A stretch of DNA of 62,823 nt, taken from Prevotella sp. (GTDB lineage Bacteria > Bacteroidota > Bacteroidia > Bacteroidales > Muribaculaceae). Below the pieces are notes generated by a model. It was not told the origin of the DNA, did not search any database, and saw only the letters and a list, made by a program, of their open reading frames with translations. Shown here one piece after another: positions 9,472 through 16,892 of this stretch. The stretch spans positions 1 to 62,823 of the forward strand of contig JAMPIK010000012.1 in NCBI GenBank assembly GCA_023662865.1, in the 5' to 3' direction. Numbering within the stretch: the stretch's first letter is position 1; the number at the start of each line of letters is the position of its first letter. The translations under genes were made by a program, and so were the position numbers.

Positions 9472-9501
9472 CAAAGTTAACATTAAATTTTGAAAATGCA
9501 A
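9472..9501 (-). promoter_or_regulatory. Bacteroidales promoter of the SusC/SusD operon
   Basis: On the minus strand, -7 TAACTTTG (9472-9479) is separated by 19 bp from -33 TTG (9499-9501). The match is good and no other -7 consensus was seen nearer to the SusC start. Confidence 0.7.
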
Positions 9502-9689
9502 CATAATTTTACGAATTTAACATTTTGTTAACGCGGTTTGGAGGGTAGTGTTTGGTATAAATATGCTGATAGATTGCTTTGTAATTGAATATATCAGTAT
9601 AAATGAATAAATATTATAGAATGATACCTTAAAACGGGTATGTTAAAAAATCTTAAAAAATCTTTTTTTCTTGGGTTGGTTGTAATGAA

Positions 9690-9780
9690 GTAGCCCCAAA
9701 CACCCACGGCTATGCCGCGTGTGTTTGGGGCTACGCATAATCGGTGTGCTTCGCACACTACTTGCAAGCCGGAGGCTTAC
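9690..9780. repeat. Palindromic intergenic repeat cluster with TGTGTTTGGGG core
   Basis: Three hairpins stand in a row. The first has 14-bp perfect arms GTAGCCCCAAACAC/GTGTTTGGGGCTAC (9690-9703 with 9721-9734) around a GC-rich core 9704-9720. The second is GTGTGC TTC GCACAC (9744-9758). The third is GCAAGCCGGAGGCTTAC (9764-9780). The 17-bp core recurs inverted at 34303-34319 with 16 of 17 identity. The first hairpin may also serve as a terminator for the 330-residue gene on the minus strand, but it lacks a T tract. Confidence 0.7.
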
Positions 9781-9789
9781 ATTCCTTGG

Positions 9790-10782
9790 TTAGTAGGCGG
9801 TGTAGGTCAGGGAGGTGTAGTAGTTGTTCATGCCGGAGGCTGAGGGGCCGTAGCCGTAGGAGAGGGTTATGTAGCCGGTGTTGCCTCCCGCCCACCAAGT
9901 GGCTGTGGGGCTGCTGTTGGAGTAGGCTACGTCAACGGGGTTGCCGTAACGTGCGGTGAGCTGGTTGTAGAGGTTGTAGTACATTGCCTGATCGGGTGTG
10001 GCTGACCAGTTGTAGAATTGTGTGCCGTTCATCAGGCCGTCGTTGTATTGCACCATCACTTCGGGCCAGAGGAAACCGAGTTGGCGTACGTTTGTGAGGT
10101 AGATAGCGTTGTCGTAGTATCCGGCTATGTTATATCCGGCGTTGAACAAGGTGTTGATGCCGGCATCGATGAAAGAACCGAATGTGAGGCCGAGGATTGT
10201 GCCGATAGATGGTACGGAGGGGAGGACGCGGACGTATCTTGGTACGGGGGGAGCCCAATATCTGATGCGGTAAGGATTTGGAGCGGGTACTCCCCAATAG
10301 CCGCCGCCGGGGCGTGGAGGCCGGTAGCCGGGGTTGCGGTAATTGAAATGCGGGCGAGGTGCGGAGGCCCAACCGCCGGGTTTGTGTACGCTGTTGCCGC
10401 CGGGATTGCCGGGGCGGCCGGGATTAGTCGGACGGTTTGGCCGGTGGGGCGGGTTTATGGAGTGGTTGTTTCCGGGACGGTTAGTTACGGCACCGGTTCC
10501 AGGTTTATGATTGTTGTTGTGATTGGGTCGTGTTGTGTTTCCGCCTGGGAGCAGGTTGGTGTTTGGCCTGGGCTGCTGAACTGCGGGGCGGGTTGCGGAG
10601 TTGTTTGTCGGGCGCAAATTTGTGGCGGGGCGAGTGGTGGCCGCAGACGGACGCGTGGTGCCGCCGGGGCGTGTTGTTTGCGTGGGTCTTGTTGTGCCTC
10701 TGTGTTGGGGGAGGGTTTCGCCGGGGCAAAGAACGGCTGCTGTCAGCATTGTGGGTATTAAAAGGCGTGAAAGTCGGTTCAT
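9790..10782 (-). CDS. Secreted Thr-Arg-Pro-rich low-complexity protein, unknown function
   Basis: A 330-residue protein I do not recognise. The first about 26 residues resemble a signal peptide (RLLIPTMLTAAVLCPGETLP). Residues about 27-150 are low complexity, with TTRP-type units that grade into Asn/Pro/Gly-rich sequence (RPGNNHSINPPHRPNRP). Residues about 155-330 form a likely folded, aromatic-rich domain with NVRQLGFLWPEVMVQY and a Tyr/Ser/Gly-rich C-terminus. It looks like a linker-plus-domain envelope protein. It stands alone, with no partner in the same transcript. Confidence 0.75.
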   Translation of the reverse strand: MNRLSRLLIPTMLTAAVLCPGETLPQHRGTTRPTQTTRPGGTTRPSAATTRPATNLRPTNNSATRPAVQQPRPNTNLLPGGNTTRPNHNNNHKPGTGAVTNRPGNNHSINPPHRPNRPTNPGRPGNPGGNSVHKPGGWASAPRPHFNYRNPGYRPPRPGGGYWGVPAPNPYRIRYWAPPVPRYVRVLPSVPSIGTILGLTFGSFIDAGINTLFNAGYNIAGYYDNAIYLTNVRQLGFLWPEVMVQYNDGLMNGTQFYNWSATPDQAMYYNLYNQLTARYGNPVDVAYSNSSPTATWWAGGNTGYITLSYGYGPSASGMNNYYTSLTYTAY

Positions 10783-10898
10783 TGTTTTATTTTTTAATGA
10801 GTGTCTGAATATAAGACAAATAATTCGGGGTTTGGTTTAATTTTTTGGTATTATATAGTTTATATAAGATATATAGTAAATCGCCTTTTTATATAAAG

Positions 10899-10928
10899 AG
10901 GTCGCGGGCTCTTTTGGAGCTCGCGACC
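10899..10928 (-). terminator. Terminator after the 552-residue secreted protein gene
   Basis: A stem of about 12 bp (GGTCGCGGGCTC with GAGCTCGCGACC, one G-T pair, loop TTTTG) lies 25 bp past the stop at 10953. On the minus strand it is followed by TCTTTATAT, a modest U-rich tail. Confidence 0.7.
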
Positions 10929-10952
10929 TTGGGGGATTAGGGGGAGGGTTGC

Positions 10953-12611
10953 TTATTTAGCTACCTTTGTTGCTTTTACAGTGCCGTCGGCTTTTACGGA
11001 GCGGATGATGTACATGCCGCTTTCGGGCTCGCTGTTGAGGCGCTGACCCTGGAAGTTGTAGAATGAGCGGCTAACAACGGGAGCGTTGCTTTCTTCAGTT
11101 ACTACGTCTTTCACGCCGAGAACATTGTGGTCTTCATTGCCAACTGCCGGAAGCATTTCAACTTCCATCCATTTGTTGGGTGTGTTGTGGAAGAAGATAT
11201 CTGCGGTAGAGTTACCCCAGATGTAGTAGTCACCGGTCATGGTGGTGCTGAATCTGAAGTTGAAGCCATAAGTTTTGTCGCCAATACCGATTTGAACTTT
11301 GCCGGGCATACCTGTCATGCTATAACCTTCGTACATACCGTGGAAACCGTCTTGCGGGCCGGGATAGCTATAATAGTAACCGCAAATAAGTTCATAGGGT
11401 TTGGGTGACTGCTGCAGGTAGGAATGGCCGTCTTTTTCTACGAATTGGTCATCAGTAAATTCAGGCATAGTCCAAGTACCATAGGGGAATTGTGAATTTT
11501 CGGGAGCCCAAAGAGCGCCGGAGAACCATACATAGTGAGTAGTTGTTTGGAAGTTATAAGAGCTGCCTACAGTACCCATGGCATCGGGAAGTTCAGTGTC
11601 AGAGTAAGCGCAGATTTCCTCACCGGCTTGGTTGATTGCATTATAACCGGAAGTAGCGTCGCAGAAAGAGATGAAGTAGTAGTTGAGAGCGTGGTCGGGG
11701 AAAACTGAGTAGTTCATTGCCCAGTCATCACCGGATTCCTGACGGCCACCATTGAAAATGTGAACTTCACCTACAGTATCCCAGTGGATGTCGGAGAATC
11801 CGAGTACGACACCTCCACCGGAGAAGTCACCTTCGAAAGAACCTACAACTGTACCTGATCTATTTAAACCGGTGTTGAGAGTTGTGCTGAATTCCATTGA
11901 ATATTCGCTGGCAGCTTCGTCAAAAGCAGTCCAGTTAAGGCTTGTAGCACCTGTGTAGTTGATTTTACCATCGGCAATTACAGCACTCTGCATATAGCCT
12001 TTACGTCCATTGGGAAGAGTATAACGGTCTTCTTCATTCTTTTGGCCGAAAGCTTCATCACCTACGATAGAAATAGTAGGATAAATTCCGGGGAGAGCAT
12101 AGATTGTGGGATCATAGTTTTTTTCGTCGCAGAATTTAATATAGTCTTCCCAAGACATACTCTTACCGGCTTTGTCACCGTAGAGTTCTTTTGCTGCGTC
12201 CATATCCAAAATGCCGGTTTCTTCATTCACGCAGTCCAAGGCCCCATATGCCGGCCACATAAGGTAGCACTGGAAGAATGCTTCATTTGTTCTTGATTGG
12301 AATGTGACGATTACCCTGTAGTAAGGAGCATACTCAAAGGGAACGGGTCCTTTGTCGTTTTCAAGCTCCCAAGCACCGAGATTAGCAAGAACTGATGCCC
12401 ATTCTTCATTAGTGTTTTTGTCTTTGATGCGCAGCATACCTTCGGGAACTTCGATTTTTTCAAAGTTTGAAGACTTTAGCTCATCAAGAGTGTAGTGGCG
12501 CATTGTTCCGGGTGCAGGAGAAAGAGATTGATCCGGCACGCGATTGGGCACGATGGCCATCGCTGAGGCTGCCATTGTGGCAGCTGCGAGAAGTGTAAAA
12601 ATCTTCTTCAT
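10953..12611 (-). CDS. Secreted protein with C-terminal sorting-like domain, unknown function
   Basis: A 552-residue exported protein. The start at 12611 gives a clean signal peptide (MKKIFTLLAAATMAASAMA); an in-frame ATG 29 codons earlier only adds a polar run with no signal features. The body is rich in aromatic residues and small beta-type segments and has no motif I can name. The last about 40 residues read FYNFQGQRLNSEPESGMYII and then a Lys-rich end. That pattern is common at the C-terminus of Bacteroidales secreted proteins and resembles type IX secretion type A tails. The gene is monocistronic with its own terminator. Confidence 0.8.
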   Translation of the reverse strand: MKKIFTLLAAATMAASAMAIVPNRVPDQSLSPAPGTMRHYTLDELKSSNFEKIEVPEGMLRIKDKNTNEEWASVLANLGAWELENDKGPVPFEYAPYYRVIVTFQSRTNEAFFQCYLMWPAYGALDCVNEETGILDMDAAKELYGDKAGKSMSWEDYIKFCDEKNYDPTIYALPGIYPTISIVGDEAFGQKNEEDRYTLPNGRKGYMQSAVIADGKINYTGATSLNWTAFDEAASEYSMEFSTTLNTGLNRSGTVVGSFEGDFSGGGVVLGFSDIHWDTVGEVHIFNGGRQESGDDWAMNYSVFPDHALNYYFISFCDATSGYNAINQAGEEICAYSDTELPDAMGTVGSSYNFQTTTHYVWFSGALWAPENSQFPYGTWTMPEFTDDQFVEKDGHSYLQQSPKPYELICGYYYSYPGPQDGFHGMYEGYSMTGMPGKVQIGIGDKTYGFNFRFSTTMTGDYYIWGNSTADIFFHNTPNKWMEVEMLPAVGNEDHNVLGVKDVVTEESNAPVVSRSFYNFQGQRLNSEPESGMYIIRSVKADGTVKATKVAK

Positions 12612-12858
12612 GTTGTTAATATTAATGTTTATATTGTTTAAAAGTTTTAATCGATATTGTTTGTCAGTCAATCTGTTGAAAGAAAGATGTCTGCTCAATG
12701 ATTAAACTGAAAAGAGCGTTTAATAAGGATTGGAGGAATTGTTGCAGAAGGCAAAAGAGCGTATTGAGCAATCAATTTCCGAGCGCAAATATCTGAATAA
12801 TTTTTTACATGACAAAGAAAATTATTCAAAAAAATTTTTTTCGGAATAAAAATTTGCC

Positions 12859-13698
12859 TTATTCCGGGACGAGATTATCCGCCGGTGCTGCGGTGCGGTA
12901 GGATAGCGGGAGGGTGTATGAGAGGGAGAGAGTGAAACCGAAATGATTGTCGCGTGCGCCATAGCCGGGTACATACCAGGGGCGAGAGGCTTTGCCATCG
13001 GAGCATGAGAAGAGGAAGCGGTAGCGGAAAGTCCAGCCGAGGCTCCATTCTTTGAAGAGGCGCACTCTCAGGCCGGCGAGGAGCTCGCCGTAGAAAGCGG
13101 TTGCTTTTTGACCGGAGATGCTGAGGTGTTGGTCTTCTCCCCAGTAAGAGTCGGGGATGGTGATGTCCGAGAGAGACCATGCAAATGAGCTGAAACCGGC
13201 ACGCAGACCGGTGAGGAGCTTATAGTCGGGGTTGCTCTTGTAGAGGAAATTGTAGTCAGCACCGATTTTGGCGTAGAAGGCCGGGGAGCTTTTGTAAGTG
13301 TAATTCAAGCCATCGGGGGTGTTTTTTGCACCGCCGAGGCCGAGTTCCACGGTGGGGAAGAGCCAATTCCACATTGAGAGCGAGCTCCAGATGTCTGCGC
13401 CGCCGTAATGCTGACCGGCGAGGACGAGAATGCCGTCGGCGAAGTTCAGACCGAACTCGGCGGCGTAGAGTTTGGGGTAGACGGGACGTGAATTTGTCTT
13501 GTTGGAGGCAACGGTGTCAAGAGTGGCAAGGAACAGCACCGGCTCGTCAAGGGCATTGCCGTGCTTGTCGTAATAGTGGAGAGTAGGGGAGGCCGGCTTT
13601 TTGTCATCGCTCTCCACCGGGGTTACCTGACGCTGCGCGAGAGCGGTGAGCGGGCATAGTAGAGATACTATATATAATATGAGAGAGTATTTGATCAT
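12859..13698 (-). CDS. DUF6048-type outer-membrane beta-barrel protein
   Basis: A 279-residue predicted outer-membrane protein. The start at 13698 overlaps the stop of the upstream DUF6452 gene as ATGA and opens directly into a signal peptide (MIKYSLILYIVSLLCPLTALAQ); the longer reading adds 21 residues that would precede it. After a Lys/Asp/Pro-rich linker come alternating amphipathic strands (EFGLNFADGILVLAG, WSLGWTFRYRFLF, HFGFTLSLSYTLPLSYR), typical of a small barrel. I assign the DUF6048 name from memory of the conserved pairing with a DUF6452 lipoprotein in Bacteroidetes. The function is unknown. Confidence 0.8.
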   Translation of the reverse strand: MIKYSLILYIVSLLCPLTALAQRQVTPVESDDKKPASPTLHYYDKHGNALDEPVLFLATLDTVASNKTNSRPVYPKLYAAEFGLNFADGILVLAGQHYGGADIWSSLSMWNWLFPTVELGLGGAKNTPDGLNYTYKSSPAFYAKIGADYNFLYKSNPDYKLLTGLRAGFSSFAWSLSDITIPDSYWGEDQHLSISGQKATAFYGELLAGLRVRLFKEWSLGWTFRYRFLFSCSDGKASRPWYVPGYGARDNHFGFTLSLSYTLPLSYRTAAPADNLVPE

Positions 13699-14183
13699 TG
13701 AGAGCGAAGGTAAATGAAAAGGTTCTGCCCCGGAGTGTTGTCGATTACACCTGCCGGGCATGTCACGGAGTCGACAAAGTGAGTGGTGTGGGCTATCTCC
13801 CGCATTGTGTATTTGTAGAACACGCCGCAGTCTGCCGACTCAAACCGTGGAGCGGGGTCGTATGTGAATGTGATTGTATCAAAAAGCTCTTCGGGTATCT
13901 TGTTGTATCTAAGTACGAAAGAAGTGGTGTGGCTATCGTTGTTGAAAGGGAGGTACGCCTGCGCGGCATTGTAGACGGATAGCACGGAGTCAGCCGGAGC
14001 ACCGATTCCGGCGATGCGCAGAGTGTCGAGCATCACGGCTTGCGGAGAGGATCCGGAGGACATGAACGCGGCAATGGGGAGCGAGTTGCGGTTGTCCTCG
14101 CAGTCGGAGCTGTCGCAAGCACTCAACAGGAATGCCGAAGCAGCCAACACGGCGATGTATGCCGAATTTGCGAGTGTTTTCAA
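13695..14183 (-). CDS. DUF6452-type lipoprotein with TTG start
   Basis: A 162-residue lipoprotein. The start codon is TTG at 14183, overlapping the glycosyltransferase stop as TTGA. No ATG nearby would keep the signal peptide, so TTG is well supported. The signal sequence ends at Cys23 in FLLSAC and is followed by an acidic patch with two further Cys. The remaining domain is mostly beta with no catalytic motif. It is coupled by ATGA overlap to the barrel gene downstream. I infer the two work together at the outer membrane. Confidence 0.8.
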   Translation of the reverse strand: MKTLANSAYIAVLAASAFLLSACDSSDCEDNRNSLPIAAFMSSGSSPQAVMLDTLRIAGIGAPADSVLSVYNAAQAYLPFNNDSHTTSFVLRYNKIPEELFDTITFTYDPAPRFESADCGVFYKYTMREIAHTTHFVDSVTCPAGVIDNTPGQNLFIYLRSQ

Positions 14184-15130
14184 AACTCTTCGTTTATTTG
14201 ATATGAATTTCTTTCGGCGGAGTTGCGTGTAATCAATTCGCCGATAAATCCGGTCATGAAGAACTGGGTGCCGATTACCATGGCCGCCAGTGCCAGATAG
14301 AAGTAGATTGAGTTTGTTACATAAAAATGGTATGAGTCAGAGCAGACGGATACTATCTTGAGAATCAATACGATGAAGACAGAGAGGAGACCGAGCAGGA
14401 ACATGAGTGAGCCCAGCAGGCCGAAAATGTGCATCGGTTTGATGCCGAATTTACTCTGAAACCAAAGGGTGCCGAGGTCGAGGTAGCCGTTCACGAAGCG
14501 GTCGAGGCCGAACTTTGTCTTTCCATATTTGCGTGCCTGATGATGCACTACTTTCTCGCCTATCTTAGTAAACCCGGCATTTTTCGCCAGATATGGGATA
14601 TAACGGTGCATATCTCCGTACACTTCAATGTGTTTGACTACCGACAGACGGTATGCTTTGAGCCCGCAGTTGAAGTCGTGCAGGTTTTTAATGCCGGAGA
14701 CTTTTCTCGCCGTAGCGTTGAAGAGCTTGGTGGGGATAGTCTTTGAGAGCGGGTCATAACGTTTTTTCTTCCAACCGCTTACCAGGTCATATCCTTCTTG
14801 TGTAATCATGCGGTACAGCTCCGGGATTTCGTCCGGTGAGTCTTGTAAGTCAGCGTCCATGGTAATAACCACGTCACCCTGAGCTTTGGCAAATCCGGTG
14901 TTGAGAGCCGGGCTTTTGCCATAATTTCGGGAGAAAGAAACGGCGTGAATTGCCGGATTTTTCTCGGCCAATGAGCGTATTACCTGCATTGAATTGTCGG
15001 TGGAGCCGTCGTTTACGAATATTATTTCGTAAGAGAAATTATTTTGAGCCATAACACGCTCAATCCAAGCGGTAAGCTCCGGGAGCGACTCGGCTTCGTT
15101 ATATAAAGGTATTACAACAGATATATCCAT
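14180..15130 (-). CDS. GT2-family polyprenyl-phosphate glycosyltransferase, membrane anchored
   Basis: A 316-residue DPM1/ArnC-like glycosyltransferase. The GT-A fold starts at once (VVIPLYNEAESLP), with the donor-site FVNDGSTDNS near 43-52, the DXD-like MDADLQDSPDE near 95, and QxxRxGxxK-type HHQARKYGKTKFG near 205. Two C-terminal transmembrane segments (about 232-262 and 275-305) anchor it. Such enzymes load a sugar on undecaprenyl phosphate at the inner membrane; the sugar is not predictable. The start at 15130 is chosen because the upstream ATG at 15151 falls inside the -7 box. It heads the operon with DUF6452 and DUF6048. Confidence 0.92.
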   Translation of the reverse strand: MDISVVIPLYNEAESLPELTAWIERVMAQNNFSYEIIFVNDGSTDNSMQVIRSLAEKNPAIHAVSFSRNYGKSPALNTGFAKAQGDVVITMDADLQDSPDEIPELYRMITQEGYDLVSGWKKKRYDPLSKTIPTKLFNATARKVSGIKNLHDFNCGLKAYRLSVVKHIEVYGDMHRYIPYLAKNAGFTKIGEKVVHHQARKYGKTKFGLDRFVNGYLDLGTLWFQSKFGIKPMHIFGLLGSLMFLLGLLSVFIVLILKIVSVCSDSYHFYVTNSIYFYLALAAMVIGTQFFMTGFIGELITRNSAERNSYQINEEF

Positions 15131-15148
15131 ATTTCTTCTAATAATGCG

Positions 15149-15156
15149 CAAAGTTA
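15149..15156 (-). promoter_or_regulatory. -7 box of the glycosyltransferase operon
   Basis: TAACTTTG on the minus strand lies 18 bp before the ATG at 15130. A -33 match at the usual spacing is poor. The box rules out the longer reading of the gene. Confidence 0.6.
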
Positions 15157-15226
15157 CAATTTTTTTTAAACATTTATGTAATCGTTTGGGTTATAACTGA
15201 AAATATATTTTATAAAACAAGACACT

Positions 15227-16276
15227 ATGAAACACAATCTGACTAAAACATGTGCCGCCGCTTTTATGGCAGTAATGGCAATGGCAAGTATGCCGCAGGC
15301 TGATGCGTGTACACGCGTGTTATATAAAGGAGATGAAAATCTGCTGATTGTAGGTCGTTCGCTGGATTGGAAAACACCTATACCGACTAATGTATATGTA
15401 TATCCGGCCGGAATGGAGAAGCAGGGCAATGTGCAGGAGAATGCCGTGAGGTGGACATCGAAGTATGGTGCTGTGTACGCAGTGAGCTACGATGGTGGCG
15501 TTACCGAAGGTATGAATGAGAAAGGGTTGGTAGTCAACGGATTGTTCTGCAAGGGTACTGTTTACTCCAACGAAACTACATTGGACCGTGCCCCCATGTC
15601 GCTGGCCATGTTCCCGGCATGGCTGCTGGACATGAATGCCACGGTAGACGAATGCGTGGAAGTGCTCAAGAAGCATGAATTCAACATCAGCGGCGCCACA
15701 TTCGACGGAGGAACTGTCTCCGCTCTGCATTGGGGCATTACCGACGCTACCGGTAAAACTGCCATTCTTGAGTTTGACAACGGCAATGTGAAGATATATG
15801 AAGGCGATGATATACGCACACTTACCAATGATCCGCAATGGCCGGCCATGCAGGCAATCAACGACTATTGGAAGAAGAAAGGCGGTGAACATACATTGCC
15901 CGGCACCGTGTCCAGCCCTGACCGATATGTACGCGCCGATTTCTTTATCCACAATGTAGGCACAACTGGCGATGCCGATCTTGGCGCCACTATTTGCCGC
16001 ACTGTGATGATGAATGCTTCCGTGCCTTACCAATACACACCCGAAGGCGATCCGAATGTCAGCTCAACGCAGTGGCGCAGCTTCTCGAATATTCGCGACA
16101 AAAGATATTATTTCGAGCAGGTAACTAACTCCGGTTTCTGGTATATTGACTTGAATAAGTGTAACTTAAAGCCGGGTGCATCGGTTATGAAGCTGTTTGT
16201 GAACGAGTCCGGGGCATATACCGGCGAGGCAAATAAATATCTGAAAAAAGTTAAACCCTTTACCCCTATGTACTAA
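15227..16276 (+). CDS. Choloylglycine hydrolase family protein (bile salt hydrolase / penicillin V acylase-like)
   Basis: A 349-residue Ntn hydrolase exported to the periplasm or surface. Signal peptide cleavage after Ala27 would expose Cys28 as the N-terminal nucleophile (ADA|CTRV). Numbering Cys28 as 1, Arg17 and Asp20 follow in VGRSLDWK, matching the active-site Arg and Asp of the family. The segments LTNDP (oxyanion Asn region) and SSPDRYVRADFF (late Arg) are also present. Gram-negative family members cleave conjugated bile salts or penicillin V; gut context favours bile salts, but specificity cannot be read here. The gene is monocistronic or leads the short set with the lipoprotein and protease downstream. 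Confidence 0.9.
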   Translation: MKHNLTKTCAAAFMAVMAMASMPQADACTRVLYKGDENLLIVGRSLDWKTPIPTNVYVYPAGMEKQGNVQENAVRWTSKYGAVYAVSYDGGVTEGMNEKGLVVNGLFCKGTVYSNETTLDRAPMSLAMFPAWLLDMNATVDECVEVLKKHEFNISGATFDGGTVSALHWGITDATGKTAILEFDNGNVKIYEGDDIRTLTNDPQWPAMQAINDYWKKKGGEHTLPGTVSSPDRYVRADFFIHNVGTTGDADLGATICRTVMMNASVPYQYTPEGDPNVSSTQWRSFSNIRDKRYYFEQVTNSGFWYIDLNKCNLKPGASVMKLFVNESGAYTGEANKYLKKVKPFTPMY

Positions 16277-16316
16277 AATGTACATATAGAAAAACCGAAA
16301 TGTTAAAAAGTTTTCG

Positions 16317-16324
16317 TAAATTTG
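16317..16324 (+). promoter_or_regulatory. -7 box for the lipoprotein/C10 protease pair
   Basis: TAAATTTG is a perfect TAnnTTTG box. It lies 17 bp before the ATG at 16342 and downstream of the earlier in-frame ATG at 16300, so that earlier start is excluded if this box is used. The -33 element is weak. Confidence 0.6.
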
Positions 16325-16341
16325 TGGGCTTAAAGTATACC

Positions 16342-16884
16342 ATGATGAAATCAAAAACTATATATATGGCGGCTGCGAGTGCAATGCTCGCAGCTGCTGT
16401 GGGATGCAGCTCTACAAGGCAACAGACCGTTGAGACCGGCCAATCCAAATTGACTCAAATCCCTGTAATCGGATCTTCGGTAAATGTGATACCGAAAGCC
16501 ATTGTTTACCAAACAACCGGCGATAACGCAATGGATCTTGTGCCTATTACTCTAAGTGCTGATGGTAAAAGTGTAGTTTCATACCCGGCACCCTCCGACC
16601 TTAACGAGGGTCAAACACCTATTAATCTCGGTGACGGCTGGTGGCTTGACCGCCGAGGTATAGGTCCGAATACGGTGTTTACCACTTACACATACGAACA
16701 ATATGCCGCCATGAAGCAAGCCCCTTCACCCAAGGAACTCCTTGAACATATCGACAAGAATGTGCGCATCTCTCGCATGGTGCAGCTGCCTATTACGATA
16801 AACGAGGCCGACTCGGACCCGGCAGTGGTACGCGCATATACCGAAGGCGGGTTTGTAGATTGCAAAGAAATAATAATCAAATAA
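16342..16884 (+). CDS. Conserved Bacteroidales lipoprotein coupled to a C10 protease
   Basis: A 180-residue lipoprotein with a signal peptide ending at Cys22 (AAAVGC). The second codon is also ATG (16345). The mature part carries NVIPKAIVYQTTGD, VPITLSADGKSVVSYPAP and a C-terminal VDCKEIIIK. I have seen this pattern in uncharacterised Bacteroidales lipoproteins but know no function. It ends 8 bp before the C10 protease gene. C10 proteases often have an adjacent inhibitor, so an inhibitor or chaperone role is possible. The protein is larger than typical staphostatin-like inhibitors and I see no inhibitor motif. Confidence 0.8.
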   Translation: MMKSKTIYMAAASAMLAAAVGCSSTRQQTVETGQSKLTQIPVIGSSVNVIPKAIVYQTTGDNAMDLVPITLSADGKSVVSYPAPSDLNEGQTPINLGDGWWLDRRGIGPNTVFTTYTYEQYAAMKQAPSPKELLEHIDKNVRISRMVQLPITINEADSDPAVVRAYTEGGFVDCKEIIIK

Positions 16885-16892
16885 AATTATAG

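Noticed and set aside
13326..13586. Arg-rich plus-strand ORF inside the DUF6048 gene
   Set aside because: Composition (Arg/Cys/Gly) is typical of antisense reading of a coding gene.
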